Shown: positions 7,726 through 17,200, counted from the stretch's first letter. The stretch: DNA of 40,471 nt from Candidatus Faecivicinus avistercoris (GCA_018716805.1 DVJL01000086.1:1-40471); one strand, 5' to 3'. Numbers and translations: made by a program. The notes: generated by a model from the letters alone, not told the origin.

Positions 7726-10700
7726 ATGGTTTACAGGCTCTATGTGGAAAAAAAGCCCGGCTATGACCACGAGGCGCGCGCGCTGGCCGCGGAGCTGCGC
7801 GACTTTCTCGGCATCACGGGGCTGAAGCGACTGCGCGTGCTCAACCGCTACGACGTCGAGTACATCGAGGAGGCGGTGTACCGCCGCGCGGTCTGGGGCG
7901 TCTTTGCCGAGCCGCAGCTCGACAGCGTCTGCGAAGAGCTGCCCGGCAGCGCGGACTTCGTGCTCGCGGCGGAATACCTGCCGGGGCAGTTCGACCAGCG
8001 CGCCGATTCCGCAGCGCAGTGCATCCAGCTGATGGCGCAGTGCGAGCGTCCGACCGTGCGCACCGCGACGGTTTATCTGATGGACGGCTCGCTCGGCGAT
8101 GCGGACGTCGAGAAGATCCGCCGCCATCTCATCAATCCCGTCGAGCGCCGGGAGGCGTCGCTTGCGCCGGTGGACTCGCTCGAGATGCGCTACGACGCGC
8201 CAGAAAATATCCAGACTTTAGTCGGCTTTCGGGAGCTCAATCAACAGGATCTGGTCGGTTTAATTCAAAAGTACGGCTTGGCGATGGATGCGGCCGACAT
8301 TGCGTTCTGTCAGGACTACTTCCGATCGATCGACCGCGACCCCACGATGACCGAGCTGCGCCTGCTGGACACCTATTGGTCGGATCACTGCCGCCACACG
8401 ACCTTTTTGACCGAGCTTTCAGACGTCTCCTTTGAGGACGAGGACGTCGCAGCGGCATACGCGCGCTATCTCGCGCTGCGCGAGGAAATTGGCCGGACGA
8501 AGCCGGTGACGCTGATGGACATTGCGACCATCGGCGCAAAGGCGCTGGCAAAGCGCGGTGCGCTGACCGATCTGGACGAATCGGACGAGATCAACGCCTG
8601 CACGATCCGGATCAAGGTGCGCGTGGATGGGGAAGAGCAGGACTGGCTTCTGTTGTTCAAAAACGAGACGCACAACCATCCGACCGAGATCGAGCCGTTC
8701 GGCGGCGCGGCAACCTGCATCGGCGGCGCGATCCGCGATCCGCTGTCCGGCCGCGCCTACGTCTATCAGGCCATGCGCGTGACCGGCGCGGCCGATCCGA
8801 CGCGCCCAGTGGAGGAGACGATTCCCGGCAAGCTGCCGCAGCGCCGTCTGGTGACCACGGCGGCGAACGGTTACAGCTCCTACGGCAATCAGATCGGGTT
8901 GGCGACCGGGTTGGTCGAGGAAATCTATCATCCCGGTTACGCGGCCAAGCGGATGGAAATCGGCGCGGTGATCGGCGCGGCGCCGGCGGAAAACGTGCGC
9001 CGGGAGGCGCCCGCGCCGGGCGACGTCGTGCTGCTGCTCGGCGGGCGAACCGGGCGCGATGGCTGCGGCGGCGCGACCGGCTCGAGCAAGTCGCACACGG
9101 CCCAGTCGCTGGCCACCTGCGGCGCCGAGGTTCAGAAGGGCAACGCGCCCGAGGAGCGCAAGTTGCAGCGGCTGTTCCGCGATCCGGAAGCCGCGCGCAT
9201 GATCAAGCGGTGCAACGACTTCGGCGCGGGCGGCGTCTCCGTCGCCATCGGCGAGCTGGCCGACGGATTGGAGATCGATCTCGACCGCGTGCCGCGCAAA
9301 TACGAGGGCCTCGACGGCACCGAACTGGCCATTTCCGAATCGCAGGAGCGCATGGCCGTGGTGCTCGCGCCTGAGGATGTCGAGGCGTTTGCCGCGCTCG
9401 CCGGACGAGAGAACATCGAGGCGACGGCGGTCGCGAAGGTCACCGAGGCTCCCAGGCTCGTCATGCATTGGAACGGCGCGACGATCGTGGACATCGACCG
9501 CGCATTCCTCAATTCCAACGGCGCGCCCAAGCGCGCATCCGCCCGCGTGCCGGCGCAAAAACCGACTGAGTCCGGCAATGCGGCGGGGCAGACAACTGCG
9601 ATTCTGGATGCGCATCAAAAACAGACTTCGGTTTGCTTTGCGGATCGGATGGAGGCGCTTGTCTCCGACTTGAACCACTGTTCCCAGCGCGGCCTCTCCG
9701 AGCGCTTCGATTCGACCAACGGTGCGTGCAGCCTGCTGATGCCCTTCGGCGGACGCCGGCAGCTGACGCCCATTCAGGCGATGGCCTCGCGCATCCCGGT
9801 GCGCGGCGCGCAGACCGACACGGCGTCGGCGATGGCCTATGGCTTCGATCCATTCGAGAGCGAGCGCAGCCCGTATCGCGGGGCGTATCTCGCGGTCGTC
9901 CATTCGATCGCGAAGTTGGTCGCCTGCGGCGCGGGGACGGAGAACGTTCACCTGACCTTTCAGGAGTACTTTGAGCGCATGACCGCCGAGCCGGAGACGT
10001 GGGGCAAGCCGCTTTCGGCGCTGCTGGGCGCGCTGGATGCGCAGATGGACTTTGGCGCCGCGGCGATTGGCGGCAAGGACTCGATGTCCGGCACGTTCGA
10101 GCAGCTGCACGTTCCGCCGACGCTGGTGTCCTTCGCGGTCGCCGTCTGTGAGGCGGGAAACATTCGCTCGAATGCGTTCAAAAATCCACAGAGCGCAGTC
10201 GGTTTGATCGCGCCGGAGCTGCGGGAAAACGGTCTGCCCGATCCGGAGAGCCAGAAGGCCGTGTTCGCGCGAGTGGCGCAGATGCTCCGCGACGGCCGCG
10301 CCGTCTCGGCGTACGCGATCGGCTCCGGCGGCATGGCGGGCGCGGCGTTTGAGATGGCGGTTGGAAACGGCTTTGGCTTTGCGTTCGACGCGGATGCGGG
10401 CGACGTGTTCGCGCCCCGGTACGGCGCGTTCCTCGTGGAGTTTGCCTCCGGAGCGGAGAATGCCGTCGGCCGCGTGACCGAGGCGCGGAACTTCGCGCTG
10501 GGCGGCGAGTCCATTTCAATGGACCGGCTGGAGGAGGTCTGGGAGGCGCGGCTGGAGGGCGTGTTCCCGACCCGGATCGGCGATTCGCATCCTCAGCCGC
10601 CTGTCTATTCGCACCGTGCGGAGCGCCCCGCGCGCAGGATTCCGCGCATTGCCCGCCCTCGCGTGCTGATTCCGGTGTTTCCGGGCACGAATTGCGAATA

Positions 10701-11460
10701 CGATACGGAGAACGCCTTCCTCGACGCCGGCGCCGAACCGGAAATTCTGGTCGTTCGCAACCTGACGGCGGCCGCGGTCGCCGAGTCGGCCGAGCGGTTT
10801 GCCGAGGCCGTTGCGCGCGCGCAGATCCTCTTCATCCCCGGCGGCTTCTCGGGCGGCGACGAGCCGGACGGCTCGGGCAAGTTCATCACGGCGTTTTTCC
10901 GAAATCCGCGCATCGCCGACCGCGTGCACGAACTGCTCAACCTGCGCGACGGGCTGATCGGCGGCATCTGCAACGGATTCCAGGCGCTGATTAAGCTCGG
11001 CCTTGTGCCCTATGGCGAGATCCGCGCCGCGCAGGACTGCGAGGCCACGCTGACGTTCAACGACATCGGCCGGCATCAGTCGCGGCTGGTGCGCACCCGC
11101 GTGGCGTCGAACCGTTCGCCGTGGCTGATGTACGCCCAGCCGGGCGACGTGCACACCTGCCCGGTCTCGCATGGCGAGGGCAAATTCATCGCGCCGGAGG
11201 CGCTGATCGCGAAGCTGGCGGCCAACGGCCAGATCGCGACGCAATATTGCGACGAGGCCGGCGCGCCGGCGATGGATGTGCGCTGGAACCCCAACGGGTC
11301 AATGGACGCCATTGAGGGCATCACATCGCCCGATGGCCGCGTGTTCGGCAAGATGGGGCACAGCGAGCGCGTCGGCCATGGCAAGCCGCTGTATTGCAAT
11401 GTCCCCGGCGACTACGACAATCACATGTTCCAGGCGGCGGTCGATTACTTCGCAAAGTGA
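7726..11460 (+). CDS. purL: FGAM synthase PurL, single-chain clostridial form
   Basis: PurL amidates FGAR to FGAM with glutamine and ATP. Here synthetase and glutaminase are one chain of 1244 residues, so no purS or purQ is needed. It carries YWSDHCRHTTF, the HNHPTEIEPFGGAATC site, GGKDSMSG and, at the C-terminus, a class I glutaminase with nucleophile Cys1082 in GGICNGFQ plus His1212 and Glu1214 in GHSER. It resembles the long Clostridia-type subfamily and not the PurLQS system of Bacillus. An ATG at 7720 overlaps purD, but GGAGG (7714-7718) is properly spaced (7 nt) only for the ATG at 7726. It is the last gene of the operon. Confidence 0.96.
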   Translation: MVYRLYVEKKPGYDHEARALAAELRDFLGITGLKRLRVLNRYDVEYIEEAVYRRAVWGVFAEPQLDSVCEELPGSADFVLAAEYLPGQFDQRADSAAQCIQLMAQCERPTVRTATVYLMDGSLGDADVEKIRRHLINPVERREASLAPVDSLEMRYDAPENIQTLVGFRELNQQDLVGLIQKYGLAMDAADIAFCQDYFRSIDRDPTMTELRLLDTYWSDHCRHTTFLTELSDVSFEDEDVAAAYARYLALREEIGRTKPVTLMDIATIGAKALAKRGALTDLDESDEINACTIRIKVRVDGEEQDWLLLFKNETHNHPTEIEPFGGAATCIGGAIRDPLSGRAYVYQAMRVTGAADPTRPVEETIPGKLPQRRLVTTAANGYSSYGNQIGLATGLVEEIYHPGYAAKRMEIGAVIGAAPAENVRREAPAPGDVVLLLGGRTGRDGCGGATGSSKSHTAQSLATCGAEVQKGNAPEERKLQRLFRDPEAARMIKRCNDFGAGGVSVAIGELADGLEIDLDRVPRKYEGLDGTELAISESQERMAVVLAPEDVEAFAALAGRENIEATAVAKVTEAPRLVMHWNGATIVDIDRAFLNSNGAPKRASARVPAQKPTESGNAAGQTTAILDAHQKQTSVCFADRMEALVSDLNHCSQRGLSERFDSTNGACSLLMPFGGRRQLTPIQAMASRIPVRGAQTDTASAMAYGFDPFESERSPYRGAYLAVVHSIAKLVACGAGTENVHLTFQEYFERMTAEPETWGKPLSALLGALDAQMDFGAAAIGGKDSMSGTFEQLHVPPTLVSFAVAVCEAGNIRSNAFKNPQSAVGLIAPELRENGLPDPESQKAVFARVAQMLRDGRAVSAYAIGSGGMAGAAFEMAVGNGFGFAFDADAGDVFAPRYGAFLVEFASGAENAVGRVTEARNFALGGESISMDRLEEVWEARLEGVFPTRIGDSHPQPPVYSHRAERPARRIPRIARPRVLIPVFPGTNCEYDTENAFLDAGAEPEILVVRNLTAAAVAESAERFAEAVARAQILFIPGGFSGGDEPDGSGKFITAFFRNPRIADRVHELLNLRDGLIGGICNGFQALIKLGLVPYGEIRAAQDCEATLTFNDIGRHQSRLVRTRVASNRSPWLMYAQPGDVHTCPVSHGEGKFIAPEALIAKLAANGQIATQYCDEAGAPAMDVRWNPNGSMDAIEGITSPDGRVFGKMGHSERVGHGKPLYCNVPGDYDNHMFQAAVDYFAK

Positions 11461-11514
11461 CCGCTCGCGCGGCAGGCAGGACTTTTCCCGCCCACCGCTT
11501 GTGCGACAAGAACG

Positions 11515-11554
11515 GCGCGCCGGTTCCGATTCCGTCGGATCCGGCGCGCTTTTT
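11515..11554 (+). terminator. Intrinsic terminator of the pur operon
   Basis: GCGCGCCGG (11515-11523) pairs with CCGGCGCGC (11541-11549) and is followed by five T (11550-11554). The loop can form a further 5-bp stem (TCCGA/TCGGA). It lies 54 nt after the purL stop. Confidence 0.85.
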
Positions 11555-11653
11555 GTGAAGGTGGGCGCGGCGCAAAGATTTTGAGGACAGAGCGGAGATC
11601 CGCAGCGGCTGATGTGAGGAGGGGATTTCCGCTGTCGCAGCGGATGGTTGCGC

Positions 11654-11684
11654 AAAAAAGGACGCCGGCACAGCGCCGGCGTCC
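11654..11684 (-). terminator. Intrinsic terminator of the malic enzyme gene
   Basis: A perfect 10-bp stem, GGACGCCGGC/GCCGGCGTCC (11660-11669 with 11675-11684), has a 5-nt loop and is followed on the minus strand by six T (complement of 11654-11659). It lies 21 nt beyond the stop codon of the malic enzyme gene. Confidence 0.9.
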
Positions 11685-11705
11685 CGGAAAAGGGATACTT
11701 GGAAA

Positions 11706-12881
<1,176 letters not shown>

Positions 12882-13183
12882 GGTCATCATTCCTCCTGAT
12901 CGTTGGTTTGCGCGGCGCCTCGTCCGCGACGCGCTGAAGAGGACGGCATGTTCGGACGCCTTCGCGCCGGACAAATCCTCTACCTATCTATTAGTATACC
13001 GTATCGATCGCGCATCGTCAACCGTGATTTTGTATATTCTTTCCGACCAAGGGCCCGAAAGAAGAAAACTGGGATGGCGAATTGCGCAAGAACGATGCGA
13101 AAATTATGGACGAAAAGCTGTAAGTTAAAACATATTGGAAGGATCTGGGGCGGAATGCAGGAGGAAAAGCCCCCGATCGGCCT
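12882..13183 (-). other. Intergenic region between the AraC regulator and malic enzyme
   Basis: This 302-bp gap holds the malic enzyme promoter (12993-13021) and its leader of about 100 nt. At the araC end there is a weak terminator-like stem (13166-13184 on the minus strand, six pairs, with four T). The malic enzyme leader contains a CCGAACAT core at 12948-12955 (minus strand) that lacks the A/T flanks of a PurBox. Nothing convincing is seen in the AT-richer stretch 13022-13160. Confidence 0.5.
12993..13021 (-). promoter_or_regulatory. SigA-type promoter of malic enzyme
   Basis: On the minus strand TTGACG (13021-13016) is followed by a 17-nt spacer and TATACT (12998-12993). Transcription should begin near 12986, leaving a leader of about 100 nt before the ATG. 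Confidence 0.8.
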
Positions 13184-14119
13184 TCAGGCGTCCCTCCCGG
13201 GGACGACCGCGGAGCCGAGCCCTTCCGGCGGGTCGAGCACCGGTTCCCGCCCGGACGGCGGATCAATGTGGAAGCGCGCGCGGTATGCGGCGGCGGACAG
13301 CCCAAAGTGGCGCTTGAACGCCGTGGTGAAGTGCTCGGGCGAAGCGTAGCCCAGCTCCTCGGCAATCGACGCGATGCGCCGGTGCGTGCGGGTCAGCAGG
13401 ATTTCGGCGGCGGACAGGCGTGCTTCCGCGCGCTTTTGCTGAAACGTCTTGCCGTAGCGCTCGCGCAGCAGACGCTCGGTCTGCCGCGCGCCAAGGCCGA
13501 GCCGCTTGGCCAGCCGGTCGAGCGTCAGCACGGGATATTCGTACAAAAACGCCTCCTCGATCATAAATGCGCGCGCCTCCTCCGGCGTCGCGGGTTGAAA
13601 GGGTTCGAGGGGAAGCTCGCCGCCGCTGTCGCGCAGTGCGCAGAGCACCAGCTGCGCCAGCAGCGTCTTGACCCACGCCGCGTAGCCCGGGCGCCGGGAG
13701 GCGAGTTCGTCGAACAGGCCGGCGAAGATGCTGCGCATTTGTTCGCCGCCGCGGCCGATCCAAAAATCCCGCTCCGCGAACGTGTGCGCCAATCCGCCGG
13801 GCCGGAGGTCGGCGCGTTCCGGCGGCAGGAGCTGGAGATAGACGCATTCGTCGACCTGCGGGTCGTCCGGATCGGGAATCTGCGCGTGCTCGACGTGCGG
13901 GCCGACGATGTAAAAGCTCCCCGGGCCGAGCGCCCACATCGCGCCGCCGACGAGCAGCTGACCGCGCCCGCTGGCATTGAAGTGGAACTCATAGCTGTCC
14001 GCGCCGTGGCTGTGGTTGGGGATGATCCGCTCCAACCGTTCCCGGGCGATGTTCAGCGCGCGAAAGCGCGCGCGCTCAATCGAGAAGGAGATGTTCAGGC
14101 CGTGATATTGAATAAACAT
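13184..14119 (-). CDS. AraC-family transcriptional regulator with cupin sensor domain
   Basis: This 311-residue protein has an N-terminal cupin-like half (about residues 30-110, with SHGADSYEFHFN and GPGSFYIVGPHVEHAQ) and a C-terminal double helix-turn-helix of the AraC type (about residues 195-292). The second HTH shows IASIAEELGYASPEHFTTAFKR followed by HFGLSAAAYR, very close to the family signature. Such proteins usually sense a small molecule, often a sugar. It is transcribed divergently from the zinc dehydrogenase at 14286, which is its most likely target, though this is inferred from layout only. GGAGGG precedes the ATG by 7 nt. Confidence 0.9.
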   Translation of the reverse strand: MFIQYHGLNISFSIERARFRALNIARERLERIIPNHSHGADSYEFHFNASGRGQLLVGGAMWALGPGSFYIVGPHVEHAQIPDPDDPQVDECVYLQLLPPERADLRPGGLAHTFAERDFWIGRGGEQMRSIFAGLFDELASRRPGYAAWVKTLLAQLVLCALRDSGGELPLEPFQPATPEEARAFMIEEAFLYEYPVLTLDRLAKRLGLGARQTERLLRERYGKTFQQKRAEARLSAAEILLTRTHRRIASIAEELGYASPEHFTTAFKRHFGLSAAAYRARFHIDPPSGREPVLDPPEGLGSAVVPGRDA

Positions 14120-14142
14120 ATGTCGTCCCTCCGCCTGTGTTG

Positions 14143-14171
14143 AGTATAACCGCGCGCGCTTCGGATGTCAA
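14143..14171 (-). promoter_or_regulatory. SigA-type promoter of the AraC regulator gene
   Basis: A consensus TTGACA (14171-14166, minus strand), a 17-nt spacer and TATACT (14148-14143) give a predicted start near 14136, about 17 nt before the ATG. It lies back to back with the dehydrogenase promoter, so a regulator bound between them could control both. Confidence 0.85.
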
Positions 14172-14220
14172 CACCTTCAAAATTGCGACATCCATCGCCG
14201 GAAGCCGTCGATCTGGAATA

Positions 14221-14249
14221 TGGAAACGCGCGTGCAATCGGGATATAAT
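14221..14249 (+). promoter_or_regulatory. Promoter of the zinc alcohol dehydrogenase gene
   Basis: A perfect TATAAT at 14244-14249 lies 17 nt after a poor -35, TGGAAA (14221-14226). A consensus -10 with a weak -35 fits a promoter that needs an activator, such as the divergent AraC protein. Confidence 0.65.
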
Positions 14250-14285
14250 AGAGATAACCAAATGCGAAAAAAGGAGTGTTCTATC

Positions 14286-15332
14286 ATGGCAAAGATGACG
14301 GGTGCAATCCTTCCGGGCAACAGCTCGGTCGAATTCCGCGAGTTTGAAATTCCGACGCCGGGCTACGGACAGGTGCTCATCCAGACGAAGGCATCGACCA
14401 TCTGCGGAAGCGATATCCGCTGCATTTACCGCGAGCACGTCGGCAAGGGCGCGGAGGCGTATATTCCCGGAACCATCGCCGGACACGAGCCGTGCGGCGT
14501 GATCGTCGAAGAGGGCGAGGGGCTCAGGCGGTTCCACAAGGGCGACCGCGTGATCGTCTACCACATCTCTGGCTGCGGCGTCTGCTACGATTGCCGCCGC
14601 GGCTATGCGATTTCCTGCACGAGCGAACACCGCCGCGCCTACGGCTGGCAGCGCGACGGCGGCATGGCGCCCTATATCCTCGCCGATGAGAAGGATCTGA
14701 TCCCGTTGCCGGACGAACTGACCTATGTCGACGGCGCGCAGGTCGCCTGCGGATTCGGCACGGTCTACGAGGCGCTCGAAAAGATCTCCGTCTGCGGCGA
14801 CGACGCCGTGCTCGTCACCGGCCTGGGCCCGGTCGGACTGGCGGCGCTGATGATGGCGCGCGCGCTCGGCGCTCGGACGCTGATCGGCATGGAGGTCAGC
14901 GACTATCGCCTGGCGCTGGCGCGCAACCTCGGGCTGGCGGACTACCTGTTCAAGCCGGACGTCGCGCTCGAGGAGATCCGCCGGCTGACGGGCGGCAAGG
15001 GCGTCGAGAAGGCGGTCGACACCAGCGCCAACGATTCCGCGCGCCGGCTGGCGATTCAGGCGACGCGCAGCTGGGGCAAGATTGCGTTCGTCGGCGAGGG
15101 CGGCACGGTGCACTTCGAGCCGAGCCCGGATATCATCCACGGCCAGAAGACGATTTACGGATCGTGGGTCACGTCGCTGTGGCGCATGGAGGAGCTGGTC
15201 GAGCGGCTGGTGCGCTGGGGCATCCATCCGGAGGCGCTGGTCACGCACCGCTTCCCGCTTGAGCAGGCGGGCGAGGCGTACCGCCTGATGGCCGGCGGAA
15301 ATTGCGGCAAGGTCGCGGTCGTGTTTGACTGA
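14286..15332 (+). CDS. Zinc-dependent medium-chain alcohol dehydrogenase
   Basis: This 348-residue NAD(P)-dependent dehydrogenase has catalytic-zinc ligands in STICGSDIRC and GHEPCG. Four closely spaced structural-zinc cysteines lie in CGVCYDCRRGYAISC, and the Rossmann loop is VTGLGPVGLAALMMA. This layout fits the sorbitol/threonine dehydrogenase and glutathione-independent branches; the substrate is unknown. A longer frame from 14220 would start upstream of the -10 box and is rejected; the ATG at 14286 has AAGGAG 9 nt upstream. It stands alone between the divergent AraC gene and a palindromic repeat at its 3' side. Confidence 0.9.
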   Translation: MAKMTGAILPGNSSVEFREFEIPTPGYGQVLIQTKASTICGSDIRCIYREHVGKGAEAYIPGTIAGHEPCGVIVEEGEGLRRFHKGDRVIVYHISGCGVCYDCRRGYAISCTSEHRRAYGWQRDGGMAPYILADEKDLIPLPDELTYVDGAQVACGFGTVYEALEKISVCGDDAVLVTGLGPVGLAALMMARALGARTLIGMEVSDYRLALARNLGLADYLFKPDVALEEIRRLTGGKGVEKAVDTSANDSARRLAIQATRSWGKIAFVGEGGTVHFEPSPDIIHGQKTIYGSWVTSLWRMEELVERLVRWGIHPEALVTHRFPLEQAGEAYRLMAGGNCGKVAVVFD

Positions 15333-15344
15333 CGCAAGTGTTTG

Positions 15345-15497
15345 CAAATTCCCGGGAGGCGATCGGGGGCCTTTGCGCCTGTTTGGCGCGGCGAATGCCT
15401 GATTTCGCGCTGCGAAGTCTGCAAATCTTGCGCGAAAGATGAAGAATCCGTTCCAACTGGCAGATTTTCCCTCTTTGTATCCCCTCTGGGGAATGGC
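15345..15497 (+). repeat. Palindromic intergenic repeat, copy A
   Basis: Copy A resembles copy B at 24552-24710 over roughly 150 bp; the clearest shared core is TTCGCGC-GCGAAG with flanking GCGAAT and CAAAT blocks. Its outer arms, CTTTGCGC (15371-15378) and GCGCGAAAG (15430-15438), pair with one bulged base, and the inner part can form a second stem. The distal end carries a CCCC/GGGG segment as in copy B. It lies directly after the zinc dehydrogenase gene. Identity between copies is estimated by eye at about 70-75% in the core. Confidence 0.65.
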
Positions 15498-15556
15498 CGT
15501 CGCGCTTTCGCTGAGAAGGACCTGCGGCGGCCGGAAGCGCCCCGTTTCCGCTGAGG

Positions 15557-15585
15557 TTGACACCAGCGGGAGATTCGGGTATACT
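15557..15585 (+). promoter_or_regulatory. SigA-type promoter of the HD-domain gene
   Basis: Consensus TTGACA (15557-15562), a 17-nt spacer and TATACT (15580-15585) predict a start near 15592. The sequence from the spacer end to just past the -10 (TCGGGTATACTGAA) is repeated at the GNAT promoter at 16412-16425. Confidence 0.8.
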
Positions 15586-15618
15586 GAACCTGCAGCAAAT
15601 CCCGCTGCGGGTTCTTTT
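15586..15618 (+). terminator. Terminator-like hairpin overlapping the HD-gene transcription start
   Basis: GAACCTGCAGC (15586-15596) pairs with GCTGCGGGTTC (15604-15614) over 11 pairs, one a T-G wobble, and is followed by TTTTATT. It begins one base after the -10 box, so the predicted +1 falls inside the left arm. It may therefore stop read-through from upstream without blocking the promoter's own transcript. Confidence 0.65.
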
Positions 15619-15677
15619 ATTGAACGACAAAAGGGCAGGAATTGCGTTTCGGCAGGGAATTCGGAGGTGCTGTGCCA

Positions 15678-16355
15678 ATGAAGCGATCGGATTACGAGAC
15701 CCTGGAGCGGTACATGCTGGACTGCATGACCGACAGCGCGCACGACAGCGAGCACATCTATCGCGTGTTGTTCGTCGCCTTGGACATCGCGCGGTTCGAG
15801 GAGGGCGTCGATGCCGACGTGTTGATCGCCGCGTGTCTATTGCACGACATTGGCCGAAGGGAGCAGTTTGAGAACCCGAGCCTGGAGCACGCGCTCGTCG
15901 GCGCGGAAAAGGCGCGGAAGTTTCTGCCGGCGCAGGGGTTTGACCAGAACTTCACGGACAGGGTTGCGAGCTGCATCGCCAGACACAGCTACCGGCGGAA
16001 CGACCCGCCCTCCGCCATCGAGGAGAAAATCCTGTTTGACGCCGACAAGATCGACGTCGCCGGCGCGCTGGGGATTGCCAGAACGCTCATCTACGCCGGC
16101 ATTGTCGGCGAACCGCTGTATTCCCTCGATCCGGCGGGCAATGTATCGCGGGGCGAGGCGGGCGAACCGCCGTCGTTTTTCCGGGAGTACCGATTCAAGC
16201 TGGAAAAGCTCTACGACCGCTTTTTCACGGCGCGGGGAAGGGAGATCGCCGCGCAGCGCCGGGACGCCGCCGCCTCGTTCTGCGAAAGCCTGTACGAAGA
16301 AGTTCGGACGGCGCGCGGATCCGGAAAGGCGCTGCTTCAGGACAGGCTGGAATGA
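15678..16355 (+). CDS. HD-domain phosphohydrolase (YedJ/YpgQ-like)
   Basis: This 225-residue protein has the metal-binding HD superfamily pattern: HDSEHIYRV near residue 19, LLHDIGRR in the middle, further histidines, and DADKIDVAGALGIAR. The last block resembles the YedJ/YpgQ group, of which Bacillus YpgQ is reported to be a manganese-dependent nucleotide pyrophosphohydrolase. A role in nucleotide clean-up is plausible but not shown. The ATG at 15678 has GGAGG 10 nt upstream; an in-frame upstream start at 15642 lacks a ribosome site. It is probably monocistronic, since a new promoter follows 38 nt after its stop. Confidence 0.82.
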   Translation: MKRSDYETLERYMLDCMTDSAHDSEHIYRVLFVALDIARFEEGVDADVLIAACLLHDIGRREQFENPSLEHALVGAEKARKFLPAQGFDQNFTDRVASCIARHSYRRNDPPSAIEEKILFDADKIDVAGALGIARTLIYAGIVGEPLYSLDPAGNVSRGEAGEPPSFFREYRFKLEKLYDRFFTARGREIAAQRRDAAASFCESLYEEVRTARGSGKALLQDRLE

Positions 16356-16393
16356 GGTGGCATTCTCCGCTGCGCCCTGCCCGAGAAGCGGGC

Positions 16394-16422
16394 TTGACGC
16401 CGGAGCTCAAATCGGGTATACT
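16394..16422 (+). promoter_or_regulatory. SigA-type promoter of the GNAT gene
   Basis: TTGACG (16394-16399), a 17-nt spacer and TATACT (16417-16422) predict a start near 16429, giving a leader of about 140 nt before the acetyltransferase ATG. A small GCCCG/CGGGC stem just upstream overlaps the -35 and may end HD-gene transcription. Confidence 0.75.
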
Positions 16423-16473
16423 GAAGTTGGCGGTAAAATTCGCCGCAAATCTTTCCGTTTGAGGAGAAGCTGT

Positions 16474-16509
16474 TTGAAGAAGAACAACGCACCTGAGTCG
16501 GCAGCCTGA
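16474..16509 (+). CDS. Possible 11-residue leader peptide upstream of the GNAT gene
   Basis: A TTG codon at 16474 lies 7 nt after GAGGAG (16461-16466) and opens an 11-codon frame encoding (M)KKNNAPESAA, ending at TGA 16507-16509. The end of the frame (CGGCAGCCT, 16499-16507) is repeated in the right-hand arm of the hairpin that follows directly. The position, after a promoter and before a hairpin and a GNAT gene, is typical of leader peptides, but the frame is tiny and the TTG start is weak evidence. Confidence 0.35.
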   Translation: MKKNNAPESAA

Positions 16510-16510
16510 C

Positions 16511-16535
16511 CGGGAGGCAGGACGGCAGCCTCCCG
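16511..16535 (+). promoter_or_regulatory. Hairpin in the GNAT mRNA leader
   Basis: CGGGAGGC (16511-16518) and GCCTCCCG (16528-16535) form a perfect 8-bp stem with a 9-nt loop, starting 1 nt after the leader ORF stop. A weaker alternative pairs AGGC (16515-16518) with GCCT (16504-16507) inside the leader ORF. No T-run follows, so it is not a standard terminator. Confidence 0.5.
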
Positions 16536-16570
16536 ATGTGGAATCATTTCGACATTCAGGAGGAAAAAAG

Positions 16571-17194
16571 ATGGAACCCATTCTCATTCGCCGGGAGATG
16601 CCCGGCGATTACCGCGAAGTGGAAAACCTGACGCGAGAAGCGTTCTGGAATGTCTACCGCCCCGGCTGTGACGAGCACTATATCGTGCACGTCCTTCGCA
16701 ATCACGAGGATTTCATACCGGAACTGGACCTCGTGATGGAGAAAGAGGGCCGGATCATCGGCCACATACTGTATATGCGGGCAGAGATCCGCGCGGACGA
16801 CGGGCGCGTCGTTCCGGTGATGTCGTTTGGGCCGATCAGCATCGCGCCGGACGAGCAGCGCAAGGGCTATGGCAAGGCCCTGCTCGATGAAAGCCTGGCG
16901 CGCGCAGCGGCGATGGGCGCAGGCGCGGTCTGCATCGAAGGAAACATTGCCTTCTATGGGCATTGCGGCTTTGCTGTCGCCGGGGCGCGGGGAATCCGCT
17001 ATTATGCGGAACCCGAGCGGGAGATCGTTCCCTATTTCCTGCTGCGCGAACTGAAGCCGGGATACCTTGACGGCGTGACGGGCGTCTACCGTCCCTCGGA
17101 GGGCTACTTTGTCGATGCGCGCGAGGCAGAGGCGTTTGACGCGCAATTTCCGCCGAAAATCAGGCGGAAACTGCCGGGTCAGCTCTTTGAATGA
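16571..17194 (+). CDS. GNAT-family N-acetyltransferase (YhbS-like)
   Basis: This 207-residue protein has one GNAT domain over about residues 4-145. The acetyl-CoA loop is in IAPDEQRKGYGKALL near residue 104, followed by the IEGNIAFYGHCGF strand-helix typical of the YhbS group (COG3153). The C-terminal 60 residues form an extra tail (PYFLLRELKPGYLDGVTG) found in relatives. The substrate is unknown; members acetylate small molecules or proteins. AGGAGG (16558-16563) lies 7 nt before the ATG. It has its own promoter, a leader of about 140 nt with a hairpin, and a terminator after the stop. Confidence 0.87.
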   Translation: MEPILIRREMPGDYREVENLTREAFWNVYRPGCDEHYIVHVLRNHEDFIPELDLVMEKEGRIIGHILYMRAEIRADDGRVVPVMSFGPISIAPDEQRKGYGKALLDESLARAAAMGAGAVCIEGNIAFYGHCGFAVAGARGIRYYAEPEREIVPYFLLRELKPGYLDGVTGVYRPSEGYFVDAREAEAFDAQFPPKIRRKLPGQLFE

Positions 17195-17200
17195 ACCATT

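Larger units (their letters stand above)
15333..15677 (+). other. Intergenic region with palindromic repeat, terminator and HD-gene promoter
   Basis: The 345-bp gap contains copy A of the palindromic repeat family (about 15345-15497, core 15371-15438), then a SigA-type promoter (15557-15585), then a terminator-like hairpin (15586-15618) and the leader of the HD-domain gene. No coding region with a ribosome site is seen. Confidence 0.6.

Noticed and set aside
12948..12955. PurBox core CCGAACAT in the malic enzyme leader
   Set aside because: It lacks the flanking A/T bases and lies in the leader; about one such 8-mer is expected by chance in a window of this size and composition.
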